Assembly (NCBI GenBank): GCA_025765615.1
Contig: JAIVFJ010000351.1
Location: 1-59,898 of the forward strand
Direction: 5' to 3'
Length of the DNA stretch: 59,898 nt
Source: Zopfochytrium polystomum
Taxonomy: Eukaryota; Chytridiomycota; Chytridiomycetes; Chytridiales; Chytridiaceae
In this document: one piece after another, positions 43,355 through 55,109 of the stretch
Numbering within the stretch: position 1 is the stretch's first letter
How the letters are laid out: the number at the start of each line of letters is the position of its first letter
Program-made: the position numbers and the translations under genes
The notes under the pieces: model-generated
The model's input: only the letters and a program-made list of their open reading frames with translations
The model's database searches: none
Told to the model about the DNA's origin: nothing

Positions 43355-44302
43355 TCAAGCACACTTCACGAAACGCGCAACCACGTGTGGGTACACAAAG
43401 GCCGAATTCTGGCCAACATGAAGCATTAGAAGCATGGTCAGCGGGCTGTTCGCGGTCTCACCTCGGCAACGGGGTATTGCACTTCGACCTTCTCCCAGCC
43501 TCCGAGCTCATTCAACCAATCCGCGCTGTCCCTCACAATCTCGCAGCCTCCTGAGCAACGCGACCACACCGGGTTCCAGATCCTCTGGATCGTTCTTGCG
43601 ACGGGATCTTTGGAACCAACGTGCTCGTACAACAAAATTTGGCCCCCAGGCTTCAGAAGGGTTTGGAGGTACTGGAGGTGCAAGCGGGGGTTTGGTATCG
43701 AGCATAGGACCTGGACGAGGACGATGGTGTCGATAGAAGACGGGGTGATGGAGGCCGCGGTGAGCGCCGAGCGATCGGATGTTAATCCTGAAGGGATAAC
43801 AGTAGATTTGGACTCCAGCCGAGATCGCGCGAGGTTAGACTCCAGCTTCAATCTCAACGTGTCAAACGGCTCCAGGCAGAAGAGCCTTTCAATCTGGAAT
43901 GAAAGCGTCAATTTTCGATCGAACGGCTGCCGAAGGGACAGTCACCTCTTCCGGCTCGTAGAACTTGACGTTCTCCCCGCTGCCAGCACCAACCTCCAGC
44001 ACCCTCCCGCGTGCCAAACTCAGCAACGTTTTCTTGATGCCTTGGTTCATCTTTGCGGATTCCGCCAAAAGGACGGACATGCCGTGGCCCAGGATGAGCC
44101 TTCCCCACAGGAACGGGTTGAGCACGTTCCCAAGCTTGCCACGGCCAAACTGTTCTCCGAGGGCGGGGAGGAAGCCGTAGAAGACCATCAAGAAGAGCAG
44201 GATTGCGGGTCTGAACGAGTTCTGAGCGTATGCGAGCGGGCTGGAGGGCTTTGCGAGCTGAGCGCCGAGCTCGCTTGAACGGATGGAGATCTGCGACGAC
44301 AT
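43355..44302 (-). CDS. METTL7-type membrane-bound SAM methyltransferase
   Basis: Exons 44302-43946, 43893-43462 and 43408-43355 join in phase. An N-terminal hydrophobic helix (PAILLFLMVFYGFLPALG) anchors it, probably in the ER or lipid droplets. The class I methyltransferase fold follows: RVLEVGAGSGENVKFYEPEE (SAM loop), IERLFCLEPFDTLRLKLESN, TIVLVQVLCSIPNPRLHLQY, LKPGGQILLYEHVGSKDP, WNPVWSRCSGGCEIVRDSAD, and the end YPHVVARFVKCA, which mirrors the RPHIYGYAVK end of METTL7. Animal relatives methylate thiols; the substrate here is unknown. A truncated copy lies at 40428-41061, with the secreted-protein gene between. Confidence 0.85.
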
Positions 44303-44434
44303 GCTTGGGGCCGACGGCGTGGGGTCGGCGCACGGTGGGGGAGCGTTCTTCAAGACAATGAGACTTGCAAGCCATCCTCCTTGTCAGCGGCTCAAGGCAC
44401 CGACGACAACCGCAACGACGACGTCAACATACCT

Positions 44435-46926
44435 ATGGCTGACTCGACCAGCCACGGCCTCAAGCGGCCCCGTGAGGGCGGCAGCGATCTCGGATCAGGC
44501 AAGCGCCTGATGCCGTCCGGGCCGCCCCGATCCGGCGCCAACTCGCCCGCACACCGATCCGCACCCTCCTCGCGGCCCTCCAGCTCAGCGACCTCCCCCA
44601 CCGGCGGCGCACCACCACCGCCCCCGCCACCACCGCCGCCGCCGCCGGGTAGGTCCACTCCTCCGCCGCCCCCGCCCCCCGACGAATCCTTCCTCGCCTC
44701 CGGCAGCGACGAGGATATGGACCAGGGCGGATCGCCCTCCCCTTCCCCAGACGCCTACACCCGCCGCCCGTCGCCGCCGCGCGCCCCCGCACACCACGCC
44801 CACTACGACGACGTCGACTCGGGCGTCGCCGACTTTTCGCACGGCGGGAGGGGGGCGGGCGCGGCGGGCACCTCCGCCGGTGCCTCTGCCGCCGCGGCGC
44901 GCGATAGTAACAGCGGCAGGGCGGAGGAGGACAACCACGCCAGCGGGCGGGAGGACGGCGAGGCGTCGGACGTGGACGACGACATGAAGTTTGGCGGGGG
45001 CGGGTCGATCTACGACTCCACGTCGCCCGATCTCGTTTCGGAGCGGGTCGCGACCGGGGGCCACCGGGGCGACCAGCGAACAGGACCGAGTTGAGGGAGT
45101 TTAAAGGCGTTTCAAACGTGACGGACTACGAGGTCGAGAAAAAGGTTGGCGAGGGCACTTTCGGTCTGGTAAACATCTGTCGGCAAAAAACCAAGTCCGG
45201 AGTGTTTGCGCTGAAAAAGATTTTGATGCACAACGAGAAGGAAGGGGTAAGCGGCGTGCTCGCGGTTGCAATTCGGTTGAACTAATGGCTTCATTTCTCT
45301 TGAAGATACCCATCACAGCTTTGCGCGAAATAAGACTGCTGAAGTCTCTGAACCACAAAAACATTATCACACTGACCGAAATGGCGATTAAAAAAGGTAT
45401 ATTTTTTCACCTTCAAAAGGCCTCACCCACGACGTTTAACTCCCCTTGAACAAAAGCGGATGGGAAACATCGAGGCGAGATCCACATGGTTTTCCCCTAC
45501 ATGGAACACGATATGTCCGGTCTTCTCGAGAATCCTAACGTCTGCTTTACACCGGCCCAGATCAAAAGTTTCATGAAGCAGCTGCTTGAGGGAACGCACT
45601 ACTTGCATCTGAACAGCATTCTCCACCGCGACATGAAGACGGCAAACATATTGGTTGACGCGCGCGGCACTCTCAAGATTGCAGACTTCGGGCTGGCGCG
45701 CGCCTTGCTCAAGTCGAAGAAAGACGTCAAATACACGAATTGTGTCGTGACACGATGGTATCGTCCGCCCGAACTTCTCATGGGCGAAACGATTTACGGA
45801 CCAGCGATCGACATGTGGGGTGTTGGGTAAAGTGAACATTTTCGTTGGCTCAACATTCTTGTTCACTGAAAGTGCCCTTTGTTCAGCTGCGTGTTCGGTG
45901 AAATCCTCAAGCGCCGACCCATCCTCATGGGTAACAGCGACCTTGACCAGCTGGAGAAAATCTTCGAGCTGTGCGGGACGCCGACGCAGCAATCGTGGCC
46001 CAACTGGGACAAACTGCCGGACATGAAAGCAATCGCAGGGTTCGAGCGACAACACCATCGTAGCATCAAGCAGAAATTTCATCAGTTGGGTGGCAGTGCT
46101 TAATTTGTGTTATGGACTTGCTCTAACTGTGGACGCCTTTTGCTTTGCAGCTTCCTTGAAGACCAGCGCCACATGGGCGCTGTCGAATTGCTCGAAAAGC
46201 TTCTCGTTTGCGATCCGGCCCAACGCATGACGGCCCAAAACGCGCTGACGTCCGTGTACTTTTTTCACTTTCCCCATCCTGCGGAGCCGGGAACTTCAGA
46301 GTAAGCCCAGCCCAGTTTGCCCTTTATTTTTGGTGGTATCGCAAAAAAGCAAGCGCGAAGAGAAACACTAATGGACACTTCTCACACCGAACCGTTTCCC
46401 CAACACCAGCTTCGCGAACAACTGGGAATCTTCGCACGAGCTGCAGACCCGCGAGCGCCGCAACCAGGCGGCCGAAGTCGCGCAGATGCAAGGCGGGAGG
46501 AGCATGCTGCCGCAGCTGCCCTTGCACTACGAGGTGAACCCGAGCCGCGGTCGCGCTCCAAGCGGCGGGCGAGGCGGACACCGCGGGCACGACGGTGCGG
46601 GCGGTGGTGGTGGGGGCGGAGGTGGATATGGATCGCGATACGGTGGCGGCGGTGGCGGTGGTGGTGGCGGTGGGCCTACGGGAGGTGGCGGTGGCGGAGG
46701 GTACGGTCGGTACGGTGGCGGGGATTACCGAGATAGTAGGCGTGGGGGCGGAGGCGGTGGAGGAGGAAGTCGTGGTGGATGGGGTGGCGGCGGTGGAGGA
46801 CGGGGTGGGGGCGGAGGAGGGGGAGGGGGAGGAGGAGGAGGCTGGCGTGGGGGGTACGACCGTGAGGACCATGGGTCATCCAATTCGCACCGGCCGAACC
46901 ACCCGCTGCCGCCGCGACCGGTGTGA
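44435..46926 (+). CDS. CDK9: CDK9/BUR1-type cyclin-dependent kinase (P-TEFb catalytic subunit)
   Basis: It phosphorylates the RNA polymerase II tail and elongation factors. A long Pro/Ser/Gly-rich N-terminus from ATG 44435 precedes the kinase (from about 45091). Kinase exons end or start at 45246/45306, 45396/45457, 45826/45887, 46084/46151 and 46300/46410. Motifs: [15 protein letters not shown], the defining PITALRE helix, [15 protein letters not shown], the T loop [17 protein letters not shown], and [20 protein letters not shown]. The C-terminus is rich in Gly, Arg and Tyr (RGG-like). Between the N-terminal leader and the kinase, the frame must step by one base near 45045-45075, or an intron is hidden there. 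The kinase part itself is intact. Confidence 0.92.
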
Positions 46927-47306
46927 TCGGCAATGTGAAAACCATGAAAATAAAAATAAACTAAACTGCTACCCATTACTGGGTCGCTGCCAACGACTTC
47001 TGCCAATGGTGAAAGACGAGAATTTGTCAAGTGTCGATGGTATGGTAAAGGAGACTAGGAAAGGTAGGCGAGATGACACTCGTCGTTGATTCTTCACGCA
47101 ACACGCTTATGGGGCCATCATCAATGTATTCATGTTGTGACGACCTGCAACAGAAAAGCAAAATCACCTCATCACAAAACTGAAACAGAGAGCATCATCA
47201 AAAAAAAAACGAAGAAGTGTGAAAAGGAAGAGCAAAAAACAAAGCACAATGCAAAAATGAAACTGGCAATTTGATCACTAGTTATTCAAATCCAGAGCAG
47301 ATGTCG
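46927..47306. other. intergenic, convergent 3' ends
   Basis: AATAAAAATAAA lies just past the CDK9 stop (46949 on) and should serve as polyA signal. Otherwise A-rich and featureless. Confidence 0.6.
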
Positions 47307-48889
47307 TCACTCAAGCGCGTTGTACCAGCCCGACTGGGCTACAACTTCCTTCACGGAGTCGACCTTGAACCAGAGGTAATCGTGGCCGCCGCGCCAGCTG
47401 TAGATGAGTTTCGTCATCGGAGGGCTGGCCTCTTGCGAACCCGTGCCACTTGGGACCACAGGTCCAGGCATGAGAGGGATGGGCACGTGGTCGGCTTGGT
47501 CGCCGTCTGCTGAGGAGAGGAGGATGCGATCTGGTTGACCCATGACGGCAAAGATCTCGGACGCTGGTGTTCCAGGGGCGCCAAGGATTTTGCCGAGAGA
47601 CTGCATAACCCTGCGTGTACGATGAGTCAGCGTGTTAGTCACTTGATCGATCACCACCGAGCAAACTGGAGCAGCAACTTACAGATGCTTCTTGCCATTG
47701 AATCCGTCCACATCTGCGAGGAGACAGACGCAACGTCAGATCGCCTTTAAGATGCGCAATAAACGAAGAACAGGGGCAACAGACCTTTGACGAATTCATC
47801 CCCACCCGAGAAATGACCCTTCACGGCCTTGAGCCTCTGAAACTCGACACCCAACGCCGACACGTCCATAGTCGCGACATCCTGCTGCTGGTGCCCAGCC
47901 ATCTTCAAGTGCTTTCCCGAGGTGGACGGCGACGATTTAGAATGGGCAGAAGCCGGTTTGACGACTTGGCCCGACTGAAGTGGCGGATTCGCTGGTTGCA
48001 GTACCGCGCGGGTTTGTTCCGATCCGACGCCCAGAAGGACCACGACCAAGGTGACGCTGGCGGCGGTGATCAGGAAGGCGATCAGCCCGAACACGCACTT
48101 TGTGAGGATGGATCCAGGGCGGTAGCCTGCGAAACGCGAGGAGATGGTCACGATCTTGCCCGATTCGTCGCGTTCGCGGTAGCGCCGCTTTCTTCGTACG
48201 CGCGAAGGAAGCGTTGGCGATGAGGGCGGGTGGAGAGGTGATGGGGTGATGGCGCCGCTGTCGTCGTCGTCGCTGTTTGACGAGGTGCTGGAGGGGGGTG
48301 TGTGGCTGGTGGAGGGGGGGAGAAGAGGCGCTGCTGATTTGGTTGGAGTTTGTGTGGGGGTTCCCACAAGAGAGGGTTTTATGGTGGTCAGCAGGGACGA
48401 GGACGGCACGGACAAGGACGACGACGGGAGGCGGCGCGGGGATTCGCTGTGCGAGTCTGACGACGTAGCGCCGAGCCGCGACACCCTCCTGCGCGGGCTA
48501 TGGCGGAGATTCGCGCCGCGAGGAGCTGCCTTTGGCCGTGTGGCGGTCCCGGCGTCGGTGCTGCGATCGGAGTCGTCGTCGGATGATGAAGAGAGGGGGT
48601 CGAAGGATTCCGCACCAGAGTCGTCCTGGTGGGAAACGGATCGCTGGGTGGAGGATGCGAGGGTGTGAAGCGAAGCGGTGGGCCTGGATGCGGCTGCGGC
48701 GGCTTCCAGGGAGGAGTCCGGGATGGGGGCGCCGACTTCGACGACCGAGGCGGGGCCAGCGCCGGAGTCGACGGCGGCGCTCGTTGGATCTGGGGACGAC
48801 GTGGTGGAAGGAACGGACGAAGGAGTGGGGGTGGGCTTGTCTTGTTTCCCCTTTCTTTCTTTGTTCTTTAGGCACGGCCACGAAGCCAA
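47307..48889 (-). CDS. type II membrane protein of a conserved fungal family, function unknown
   Basis: Exons 48889-47785, 47713-47683 (31 nt) and 47610-47307 join in phase. A Ser/Pro/Thr-rich cytosolic part and a basic RRKRRYRERDESGK precede one TM helix (CVFGLIAFLITAASVTLVVV). After a Ser-rich stalk comes a conserved outer domain: MDVSALGVEFQRLKAVKGHF, DVDGFNGKKHLVMQSLGKIL, GAPGTPASEIFAVMGQPDRI, and near the end LIYSWRGGHDYLWFKVD with QSGWYNALE. I recall a similar YWRG.HDYL.F.VD ending in uncharacterised fungal proteins. The start codon overlaps the left edge of the actin-unit duplication. Confidence 0.75.
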
Positions 48890-49150
48890 CAGGGCCCTAC
48901 GTACGCTCAGATCCCGGCCCAGCGCGGGACGTGCTTCGTAGCTGGCCGGCTAGTCGCTTCAGTTCTGTTAACTAGCCTGTGATTCTGTGAAACAGCAAAA
49001 AAATACCCGCAAAGAGCGTCATGGACGGGTACCAGCCGGAACTTCGGGGCTGACGCGGAGGGTCTCCGATATGCAACTTATCAGATAAGTGTTTATAAAT
49101 GGAAAAAATTTGCGCTTCCCAGCGATGAGTGCTCTGTGAAACTGAAAGAG
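48886..49150. repeat. actin-unit promoter block, copy 1
   Basis: A block containing GCCACGAAGCCAACAGGGCC, a GATTCTGTGAAACAG-type motif, TATAAA at 49094-49099 and CCAGCGATGAGTG. It recurs at about 50385-50650 and 52640-52925, each time upstream of an actin copy. Identity decreases between copies, so the unit was duplicated in tandem some time ago. Confidence 0.8.
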
Positions 49151-49393
49151 CGACCATTTTCAAAACTCAATCTCGTATAAGCTCCAGTGCTGATGGTGCG
49201 ACTCCGGCTCACGAGCCGGACAGCTCCAGCCAGTACGAAGCTCTTTTCAGCGTGCTCTTCGGATCAAATGCCTGACGCCTGACAAGAGGCACCACAGAGG
49301 CGAAGGCATCAAATCCTCCAAAGCAAATCGAATATATGCATTGAAAAACTCGACCGACCTCCTGGAAGCCCTACTCATCTCCTTCCGCAGAAA

Positions 49394-50176
49394 ATGGTTC
49401 CCATTCTCGACGGCGCTTTCGCGCTTGTTGGCCAATGAAGGCCGGCTTTGGCGGTGAAGAAGCTCCTCGAGCTATTTTCCGGTCATCGTCGGTAGTCCTT
49501 GTGACAAAGGTGCGATGGTCAGTACGGCGGGAAAAGACTCTTTCGTCGGCGACGAGGCTCAAGCGAAGCGTGGTATTCTCGAGTTACGGTATGCGGAATC
49601 GTTACGGACTGGGATGACATGGAAAAGATATGGTGAGCATTGACTTTCGTCTTATCTCCCAACGCTCGGGTGAGAGAATCAATTTTGCACATGCAACACT
49701 AGGTACCACACTTTCTGCTGCGCCCGACGAGCACCCAGTCCTCCTTACAGAGGCTCCTCTCAACACCAAGGCCAACCGTGAAAAGATGACACAAATTATG
49801 TTTGAAACTTTCTATGTCCCTGCCTTCTACGTCTCTATCCAAGCCGTACTTTCGTTGTACGCTTCCGGTCGAACAACTGGTATCCTCATGGACTCTGGCG
49901 ATGGCGTTTCACATGCTGTCCAAATTCATGAGGGATACTCGGTTCGTAAACACACTCTATTTGGAATCGTTCTTCGCTTGCCGTTCTCACCAAAGTACAG
50001 TTCTCGCACGCGATCCAACGCATCAACCTCGCCGGCAGCGACGGCATGCGCAGGGAGCTCACCGAGCTTGCGCCGTCGTCGACGACAGTAACGGTGGCTG
50101 CGCCACCTGATGGTGGGTGTCAAAGCAGGAGTACCATGAGAGCGGCCCACGTACTGTGCACCGCAAATGCCAGTGA
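49394..50176 (+). pseudogene. actin pseudogene, copy 1
   Basis: It starts in register with the other actins (CGCAGAAAATGGTT...), but the N-terminal nucleotide-binding loop is shortened and frameshifted. Recognisable pieces are [51 protein letters not shown] and [20 protein letters not shown]. Then a large internal deletion joins INLAGSDG directly to [12 protein letters not shown]. It cannot encode actin. Confidence 0.85.
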
Positions 50177-50384
50177 ATCAAGTTAAACTCGGGATTCTAA
50201 CCACATTTTATTTACTTCATTTTTCCTACTCACGCTGATTTTGTTGAGTCGATGCGAATATCCCTTGACAAGCAACCGATCCTCGAACAAACTTTCTTTA
50301 TTAAAGAGTTGCCTTTGGATGGAAATGAAAAATAAAGCGGGGCTGCCCTGGAAGCGACGCCGTAATTAGCATAAGCCTACTCTC

Positions 50385-50650
50385 AGCCTTGCCAGGGCCA
50401 CGAGGCCAACAGGACCCTGCGTGCACTCAAATCCCGGCAAAATGCAGGGCGAGCTTCACAGCTGGTCAGCTAGTTGCCTCAGTTCTGTTTGCTCACCCTG
50501 TGATCTTGTAAAAGAGCAAGAAGAACGACAAAGAGCACAGTGGACTCGGGAGGTGACGAGGGGGGCCGCGATTTGCACCTTATTGGATTCCTGCTTGTAA
50601 ATGGTATAAATGCGCTTTCCAGCGATGAGTGCGCTGTGAAACTAAAAGCG
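50385..50650. repeat. actin-unit promoter block, copy 2
   Basis: Second copy of the block, with TATAAA at 50605-50610. A GTAAGT at about 50691 and a TTTTCAG at about 50727 suggest a 5' UTR intron between this promoter and the ATG at 50954. Confidence 0.75.
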
Positions 50651-50953
50651 TGACGGTTGCGCGCGCCAGACAGCTGCAGCCTGTGCCGACCCCGTAAGTT
50701 CTAGTTCATGTTGGTCTTCATTTTCAGAGGTCTTACGGGCGTAATCGTTTCATAGAGTTAACGATTTTCTTTTGAAGAGTTGCTTTACAGGTACCCCACC
50801 GATGGCGAACAGGAGGTACCATGGATTTGGGTGCGACGGCACCGGTGGATTGTTGTGTGGAGAACTTGTCACACCCACTTCCCACGCCCACCAGTGATCA
50901 ACATTGACGAACTCGTTCGACCTGGAAGCTCTACCCATCTTACTCCGCAGAAA

Positions 50954-52232
50954 ATGGATCAGACCGACGGCGGCGTTCCCGCCCTCGTTATCGACAATGG
51001 CTCTGCCATGTGCAAGGCGGGCTTCGCTGGTGACGACGGTCCTCGAGCGGTTTTTCCAGCCATCGGCGGTAGTCCTCGTTACCCAGGGTCGATGGTCGGC
51101 ATGGTCGGCACGGCGGAAAAGGACTCTTTCGTCGGCGACGAGGCTCAAGCGAATCGTAGTGTTCTCTCGTTACGGTGTCCGATTCAGAGCGGTATCGTCA
51201 CAAACTGGGATGACATGGAAAAGATATGGTGGGCATTGACTTTCGTCGTGTCCCATAACATTCGGGTGGGCGAATCAACTTTGCACGTAACACTAGGCAC
51301 CACACTTTCTGGAAAGAACTTGGTGTTGCGCCCGACGAGCACCCGGTCCTCCTTACAGAGGCTCCTCTCAACACCAAGGCCAACCGTGAAAAGATGACCC
51401 AAATTATGTTTGAAACTTTCAACGTCCCTGCGTTCTACGTCTCCATCCAAGCCGTGCTTTCGTTGTTCGCTTCTGGTCGAACGACTGGTATCGTCATGGA
51501 CTCTGGCGATGGCGTTTCACATGCTGTCCCAATTTATGAGGGACACGCGGTCCGTAATGAAATTATTTGGAGTGTTTCCCAAACGCCGTTCTCACCAAAC
51601 TCGCATCGAAAGCAGTTCTCGCACGCGATCGAACGCATCAACCTCGCCGGCCACGACCTTACCAAGTACCTTCAGCGCATCCTATTGGGCCGCGGCCTCT
51701 CGCTCAACGGCAGCTCCGGGTTCGAAGTCGCCCGCGACATGAAAGAAAGGCGGTGCTATGTCGCACTCGACTACGAGAAAGAAATGACCATCGCCAACAT
51801 TTCCAGCTCCCTCGAACAAGGATATGAGCTCCCTGACGGCCAAGTAATAACCATTAGCAGCGAGCGCTTCAAGACGCCCGAAGCGCTCTTCCAACCATCA
51901 CTGGTCGGCCTGGAATCCCCCGGCATCGCCATGACGACTTACAACTCAATCCTCAAGTGCGACATGGACATCCGAACAGAGCTCTACCGCAACGTGGTCC
52001 TGTCTGGCGGGACAACTATGTACCCTGGGCTCGCTGACCGCATGCACAGGGAGCTCATCGAGCTGGAACGGTCGACGATGCCAGTAAGGTGGTTGCCCCA
52101 CCTGAGCGCAAATCTAGTGTCTGGATCGGCGGGTCGATTTTGGGGTCGCTGTCGATATTCCAGCAAATGTGGGTGTCAAACCAGGAGTACCATGAGAGTG
52201 GCCCGCGTATTGTGCACTTCAAATGCCAGTGA
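50954..52232 (+). pseudogene. actin copy 2, single 1-nt deletion near the 3' end
   Basis: Exons 50954-51228, 51297-51549 and 51616-52232. Actin landmarks: [103 protein letters not shown]. Exon 2 is 253 nt, the same as in copy 3. There is a three-residue insertion ([10 protein letters not shown]). After VR near 52085, one G is missing relative to copy 3, so the last 40 residues are out of frame. In the other frame they read [11 protein letters not shown] and end in FKCQ. It is a young pseudogene or a sequence error. Confidence 0.85.
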
Positions 52233-52639
52233 ATCAAGTTAAGCTCAGGAGGAAAAGGAGTTTCCTGCACACCACATATGTTTTTTTCGCTTTCCCAGTC
52301 ACGGATGTTGTTAAAAAAATATGAATACCCCCTTTGGTTTCGCAAATAGCCGATCTTCAGAACAAACTTCATTGAAGGCTCGCCTTTGGATAAACACGAA
52401 GAACAAAGCGGGGCTGTCCTGTAATCGACGCCATTAATTAGCATAAAGTGGGGGTGTCAAAATAAAAATTGTGGTGGGGTTGCAAGTTGACGAGACATCA
52501 AGAAGGTACTTGGATAAATAGTAATCAATCAGTAAGGGTTCAAAACTTTAACAGTCCGGCTTCCCGATCCGCCGCTCCCGTCAAGAGCACCGTGCCCTGC
52601 GAGTGAAGCTGTCCAATTAGCATTAAACGTGCCTACTCC

Positions 52640-52925
52640 CAGCCTTTGCCAGGGCCTCTAAGCCAACAGGGCCTTGCGTGCACTCAAATTCCGTCAAAAC
52701 GCCGGACGAGCTTCGCAGCTAGTCGGCTAGTTGCTATTTCGCTCAGCTTGTGATATTGTGAAAGAGCAAAACGAACCACAAAAGCACAATGTGACGGGTT
52801 CCTGCGGGAACGTTGGGGATGACGACGAGGGGCCGCGATTTTGCATCTTATTTGATTAGTGCTTGAAAATGGTATAAATGCGCTTACCAGAGTTGAGTGT
52901 GCTGTGAAACTGAAATTGTCAAAAC
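52640..52925. repeat. actin-unit promoter block, copy 3
   Basis: Third copy of the block, with TATAAA at 52873-52878, upstream of the intact actin gene. The 600-nt stretch from here to the ATG at 53529 has no other gene and may contain 5' UTR introns. Confidence 0.75.
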
Positions 52926-53528
52926 TCATTCTCGTATAGTTTCAGTGCTACCGGTGGCGACTGCGGCTCGTGTACTCCAGCCAGTACGAAACTCAAGTAT
53001 GGGCTCTGCCAGTTCAAGCAATTTGTCTTGATGCTGGTTTTCATTTTGAGAGGTCTTACAGGCGAGTGATCATTCCATAGAATTTATGCCCGATCCAAGA
53101 GTTGCATTAAAGGGTTGATTTTACTGGGGGCTCGTTCGGCTTCAAGCGTTCGGACAGTGCTGCGATTGAAAGGTCCGAACAGGAGGCACCATGGATGTGT
53201 GTGGCAAAGGCATCAATCCTCGATGGCGAATTGGAGGAGGGGTGGATTTTTTCGCGCTTCCAGCAAAGTGCTTGGATAAGGAGCACAGCCCACACGTGCA
53301 TGGATTGGCTGCAGAGATCGGTTGTGGGCGCGTTTGAACAGAGGCTGAGAGCAGAAAACACAGGAAAGAAAAACAGTCAAATTCACCTTCCGTCCACCCC
53401 AGGAACGAAACTTGAGGCATCCACGGTCGATTCGAAGGACGCTCGCCAGTGATATATATATTAAAGAACTCGTTCGACCTCTACCCATCCCATTTCGCTC
53501 AAACACTTCGGAAACACACTCAAGGAAA

Positions 53529-54794
53529 ATGGTTCAGACGCTCGACGACGTCGCCGCCATCGTTATCGACAATGGATCTGGCATGTGCAAGGCCGGCTTC
53601 GGCGGTGACGATGCTCCTCGAGCGGTTTTCCCAGCCATCGTCGGGCGCCCTCGTTACCAAGGTGCGATGGTCGGTATGGCGGAAAAGGACTCTTTCGTTG
53701 GCGACGAGGCTCAAGCGAAGCGGGGCATTCTCTCGCTGCGGTATCCGATTGAGCACGGCATCGTTACAAACTGGGACGACATGGAGAAGATATGGTGGAC
53801 ACCCCGCATCTCTTTTTCTTTTTTTCCCTCATTAATTTTGCACCTGTTGCAAAAGGCATCACACCTTCTACAACGAGCTTCGCACTCCACCTGACGAGCA
53901 CCCAGTTCTACTTACGGAGGCTCCTCTCAACCCCAAAGCTAACCGTGAAAAGATGACCCAAATTATGTTTGAAACTTTCAACGTCCCTGCCTTTTACGTC
54001 TCCATCCAAGCCGTGCTTTCGTTGTACGCTTCTGGTCGAACGACCGGTATTGTTATGGACTCCGGCGATGGCGTTTCACACGTTGTCCCCATTTATGAGG
54101 GATACTCGGTCCGTCATGATACTTCTTTTCAATCATTTTTCACTCGCCGTTCTCACCAAACTCTCACCCAAAACAGTTGCCCCACGCAATCCAACGCATC
54201 AACCTCGCCGGTCGCGACCTTACCGAGTACCTTCAGCGCATCCTAATGGACCGCGGCTACTCACTCATTGGCAGCTCCGGGCTCGAGATCGTCCGCGACA
54301 TCAAAGAGAAGCTCTGTTACGTTGCCCTCGATTACGACCAAGAAATGACCATCGCAAACACCTCCTCCTCCGTCGAAAAAGCATACGAGCTCCCCGACGG
54401 CCAAATCATGACCATCGGCAGCGAGCGCTTCAAGGCGCCCGAAGCACTCTTCCAACCATCACTGGTCGGCCTGGAATCTCCTGGCATCGCCGAGACGACT
54501 TACAACTCCATCCTCAAGAGTGACATGGACGTCCGCAAAGAACTTTACGGCAACGTGGTCTTGTCCGGCGGAACGACCATGTACCCCGGGCTCGCCGACC
54601 GCATGCACAGGGAGCTCACCCAGCTGGCGCCGTCGTCGATGAAAGTAAGGGTGGTTGCGCCGCCTGAGCGCAAATATAGCGTCTGGATCGGCGGGTCGAT
54701 TTTGGCGTCGTTGTCGACGTTCCAGCAAATGTGGGTGTCAAAGCAGGAGTACGATGAGAGCGGCCCGGGTATTGTGCATCGCAAATGCCAGTGA
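53529..54794 (+). CDS. actin (divergent paralog), copy 3
   Basis: Exons 53529-53794, 53856-54108 and 54177-54794 join in phase to 378 residues, close to the usual 375. Nucleotide-binding and structural motifs are intact: [129 protein letters not shown]. It differs from canonical actin in several places: [14 protein letters not shown] in place of the SFTTTAEREIVRDI region, and a C-terminus of HRKCQ where HRKCF is nearly universal. It is probably a specialised second actin, with the housekeeping gene elsewhere. Confidence 0.93.
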
Positions 54795-55109
54795 ATCAAG
54801 TTAAACATTGGCGTCAAACGGTTTTCCTCCACACCATATTTTAAATTTTTTTTTCACTCATACGCACCAATATTGTTGAATAAATACGAATATCCCTCAT
54901 GGCTCTGAAACCAAATGATTCTCGTTCAAATTTCTTTATTTAAGACTTGCCTTTGGATTCATACAAGAACTGAGCGGGGGGTTTTTTTCCTTCACAACTG
55001 ACATTGCCTAAGCAACGCTGTCAGTAAGAGGCAATATGTGAGGTGAATTCGAAACCAAAATGTGTTTGGCTTGCTGAGTGGAGACATTTATGAAGATACT
55101 TGGAAAATA
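54795..55109. other. intergenic, nothing recognised
   Basis: AT-rich 3' flank of actin. The tail of the flank resembles the 3' flanks of copies 1 and 2. Confidence 0.55.

Noticed and set aside
44392..45064. Minus-strand Gly-rich frames opposite the CDK9 leader
   Set aside because: They are shadows of poly-Pro and Ser codons and contain no conserved element.
46486..46926. Gly-rich C-terminus of CDK9 as a separate RNA-binding gene
   Set aside because: It joins the kinase exons in phase through a proper splice acceptor, and no independent start is supported.
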